Origin: Pieris napi
Taxonomy: Eukaryota; Arthropoda; Insecta; Lepidoptera; Pieridae
DNA: 64,000 nucleotides
Reading direction: 5' to 3'
Assembly (NCBI RefSeq): GCF_905475465.1
Contig: NC_062258.1
Coordinates: forward strand, 434,001 to 498,000
Shown here: piece by piece, positions 61,895-64,000 of the stretch
Position numbering within the stretch: position 1 is the stretch's first letter
Layout of the letters: each line of letters begins with the position of its first letter
Notes under the pieces: model-generated
The model's input: only the letters and a program-made list of their open reading frames with translations
What the model was told of the DNA's origin: nothing
The model's database searches: none
Program-made: the position numbers and the translations under genes

Positions 61895-63253
61895 ATGGAT
61901 CTAGATCCTGACCCCGAGCCTCCTGACCCGGGAACCTCTTCTACGTCTCGCAAACGACAAGGAGAGGAGAGAAATGAACCATCCTTTAAAAAAACTATTA
62001 CGGATCCCGCTCAGGCGAACCCGTCTATACAACACCTTTATGTCCACCCCTCCTTCTCCGATGGACCTAGGTCTTACTCTAATGAAGATAAAGGTCCGTT
62101 CATTGTCCAAGTCTCCCGTGAAGTAGAAGACCCATCTTCCGGAGCCTCTTTACGTGCTATAACATTCGGCCAGTTTATGCATAAGCACAAAATTAGTTCT
62201 ATCATACACGATGGTGTAAAAAATGTAGGCCGTAATAAAATCACCGTTGAGTTCTCTTCTGCTGAAGCTGCCAACAACTTTCTGGTCAACCCGGTTCTTA
62301 GTATGTGCAAGTTTAAAGCTATTATCCCCACTTATAACATTACCAGAATGTGGTTGGTCAGAGGTGTACCGGTGGACTGGTCAATGGACGAACTCGTAAT
62401 TTCATTAGAGCTTCCTCCTGGATGTGGTGAAGTATTAAAATCAAGGCGACTGAACCGAAAAACAGTTACTGAGGGTGTCACCACCTGGGTGCCTACCCAA
62501 TCTGTCGTCCTTACCTTCAGGGGGCAAATGCTCCCTGCCAAGGTTTACTCCTACCACACTTCCCTCCCTGTCGAAACCTACCAACTCCCAACCATACAGT
62601 GCCTGAACTGCTGCCGTTTTGGACATATCAAATCGATCTGCCGATCTAAGCCCAGATGTTACAGGTGTGCTCAGCCCCATACAGGTGATACGTGTGAAGT
62701 CACCTTAGAATCATCCACATGTTTACATTTCTCAGGCAAACATTTTGCTTCTGACAAGGGCTGTCCAGAATTTACTCGACAGCAATCCATAAAAATGGTG
62801 ATGTCCCAGGACAACATCTCATACGTTGAAGCAGCAATTAAGTTTCCTCCTGTCCGACGTTCATATGCTGAGATAACAAAAGAAATGTTTACCCCTCCTG
62901 CCTATTCTCTAAAATCTACTCAAAAAGCCCAAACTCCTACCAATGCTTCCTATCGCCAAACAATTTATCGCTCCCCTCGTCCCCAAGCTCCTCTAGCAAA
63001 GGGGTACGATAGAACAGCTCACCAGACTATAGTTGGTGAGTGCTCCTCATCCCTCCCAAATGGTTGTGCTCTCAACAATAATGTTGACACCCTTCCCTCT
63101 CAGGGCAAAATGTTAGAATTTATTTCTGAATTTCTTCTAAGTATTGTCGCTCCATGTAGCGAAATCCCCCTACCGCCCAACGTTGCCAAAAACCTATCCC
63201 AACTTTTTAAATTACTACAAAACGGACCCAATAACCCTAATTCAATGGAATAG
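61895..63253 (+). CDS. Element X ORF1, unit 3
   Basis: 452 codons; the encoded protein is the same as in unit 2, with a silent t/a change at about 63030. Zinc knuckles and RRM-like region as described there. Confidence 0.92.
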   Translation: MDLDPDPEPPDPGTSSTSRKRQGEERNEPSFKKTITDPAQANPSIQHLYVHPSFSDGPRSYSNEDKGPFIVQVSREVEDPSSGASLRAITFGQFMHKHKISSIIHDGVKNVGRNKITVEFSSAEAANNFLVNPVLSMCKFKAIIPTYNITRMWLVRGVPVDWSMDELVISLELPPGCGEVLKSRRLNRKTVTEGVTTWVPTQSVVLTFRGQMLPAKVYSYHTSLPVETYQLPTIQCLNCCRFGHIKSICRSKPRCYRCAQPHTGDTCEVTLESSTCLHFSGKHFASDKGCPEFTRQQSIKMVMSQDNISYVEAAIKFPPVRRSYAEITKEMFTPPAYSLKSTQKAQTPTNASYRQTIYRSPRPQAPLAKGYDRTAHQTIVGECSSSLPNGCALNNNVDTLPSQGKMLEFISEFLLSIVAPCSEIPLPPNVAKNLSQLFKLLQNGPNNPNSME

Positions 63254-64000
63254 TAAAAGCTTACGTTCAAAAAAACATGAATTAATTTCCCTCATAAACC
63301 TCCATAAACCCACGATTGTTGCCATCTCGGAGACATGGCTGAGACCTGGTTCCCGATTTCGGGTGCCTGGCTTTTCCTGTCTGCGGGATGACAGGAATGA
63401 TGGGTATGCGGGCAGTGCTGTCTTTGTACGGCATTCCCTCCCATTCTCCCAAATTCCTCTTCCTACCCACAGCGATCAGATTAATGCTGTTGCTGTTCGT
63501 ACCTTAGACATTTCTTTTGTATCTTTGTATATTCCTCACCCTTCTCCTTCTCTTCTTCCTGAGATGCAATCAATTTTATCATCCCTTCCCAGCCCTATCA
63601 TAGCCATGGGTGACTTTAACACCCATCACACTATGTGGGGGTGCCATGCTAGTGATAGGTTTGCCCCACTGCTGATTGACTTAGTCGACGATGTCAATCT
63701 CTGCATCCTCAATGATGGCTCTCCAACTCGTAGGGTATACCCTAATCAGAATCCCAAATCTGCAGTGGATCTCACCCTCTGTTCCCCTAACCTAGCCTCG
63801 CAACTAACTTGGAACGCCCTTGAGTTCACCTATGGCAGTGATCATTTTCCTGTAATTATTTCATTAAATAACAAATCCTTACCCCCCTCTTACCACAACC
63901 CCCTTTTAAAATATAAACTCAAAAAAGCAAACTGGAAAGATTATGCCCAATCCGTTGATTGCATGGTAGACACTCTGCCTGCTTTGGAATGCGAAGAAAA
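63144..64000 (+). CDS. Element X ORF2, unit 3 (partial, endonuclease domain)
   Basis: Same +1 overlapping frame and lack of an early ATG as in unit 2. AISETWLR, MGDFNTHHTMWG and GSDHFPV are present; open to the window end. Confidence 0.92.
   Translation, partial: MSLHVAKSPYRPTLPKTYPNFLNYYKTDPITLIQWNSKSLRSKKHELISLINLHKPTIVAISETWLRPGSRFRVPGFSCLRDDRNDGYAGSAVFVRHSLPFSQIPLPTHSDQINAVAVRTLDISFVSLYIPHPSPSLLPEMQSILSSLPSPIIAMGDFNTHHTMWGCHASDRFAPLLIDLVDDVNLCILNDGSPTRRVYPNQNPKSAVDLTLCSPNLASQLTWNALEFTYGSDHFPVIISLNNKSLPPSYHNPLLKYKLKKANWKDYAQSVDCMVDTLPALECEE

Larger units (their letters stand above)
32790..64000 (+). repeat. Tandem array of ~10.3-kb composite units (2 units plus a partial third)
   Basis: The sequence around 39872 recurs at 50176, giving a period of about 10,304 bp. 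After subtracting BEL#3, ORF1 of X at 41943 recurs at 61895. Each unit holds X, a Gypsy fragment, a Helitron-like repeat, a SINE and a spacer in the same order and orientation, nearly identical. Unit 1 has deletions relative to unit 2 (about 90 bp at 36783, about 170 bp at 37150, 17 bp in the SINE). Confidence 0.93.
61713..64000 (+). mobile_element. Element X, unit 3 (5' part, runs off window)
   Basis: Starts gggttcgctcgcg after gacattaaac (61703-61712), exactly as in unit 2, showing that the target duplication was copied with the unit. Confidence 0.94.

Overview
The window looks like a piece of insect, most likely lepidopteran, nuclear genome made almost wholly of transposable elements. Support for this comes from AT-rich intergenic DNA with short GT-AG introns, BEL/Pao LTR elements, a Maverick/Polinton, a CR1-like LINE ending in (TTTGAG)n, an I-like LINE, a tRNA-derived SINE of a type I recognise from moths and butterflies, and a Helitron-like repeat. 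I see no complete host gene.

Layout. 1-2569: minus-strand BEL/Pao element (BEL#1; Gag, zinc knuckles, protease) cut by the window edge, with a candidate primer-binding site and LTR. 2570-7684: strikingly GC-rich Jockey-like LINE with two ORFs, broken by one frameshift and two deletions. 7685-14570: BEL#2, a 1758-codon gag-pol with a truncated 5' LTR and a full 916-bp 3' LTR. 14999-27980: a Maverick/Polinton of 12,982 bp with AG...CT termini, a 6-bp target duplication (AACTTC) and about 1.64-kb terminal inverted repeats, inserted in a palindromic repeat. It carries protein-primed PolB, packaging ATPase, integrase, minor and major capsid proteins, adenain-like protease and small virion-type proteins. 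PolB is dead (frameshift, stop, lost C-terminus), whereas ATPase, integrase, both capsid proteins and protease are open. 28750-32778: BEL#4 on the minus strand, 5'-truncated.

32790-64000: a tandem array with a period of about 10.3 kb. Each unit holds an I-like LINE ('element X'), a minus-strand Ty3/Gypsy fragment, a Helitron-like repeat, a SINE and a spacer of about 1.9 kb with an exon-like open frame. Unit 1 (left end to 41760) has a 5'-truncated X interrupted by a CR1-like LINE. Unit 2 (41761-61712) has a full-length X with both ORFs open, and is interrupted by BEL#3 (TSD catac), whose 5' LTR is itself interrupted by a minus-strand LINE (TSD tcctt). Unit 3 begins at 61713 and runs off the window.

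The nested insertions give a relative chronology: Gypsy fragment, Helitron and SINE locus; X insertion (TSD gacattaaac); tandem duplication; then separate insertions of the CR1-like element in unit 1 and BEL#3 in unit 2; finally a LINE into BEL#3. The two most interesting objects are the Maverick, with an open capsid/packaging module in overlapping ORFs and TIRs that carry a second protease gene, and the young tandem array that amplifies an apparently intact LINE.
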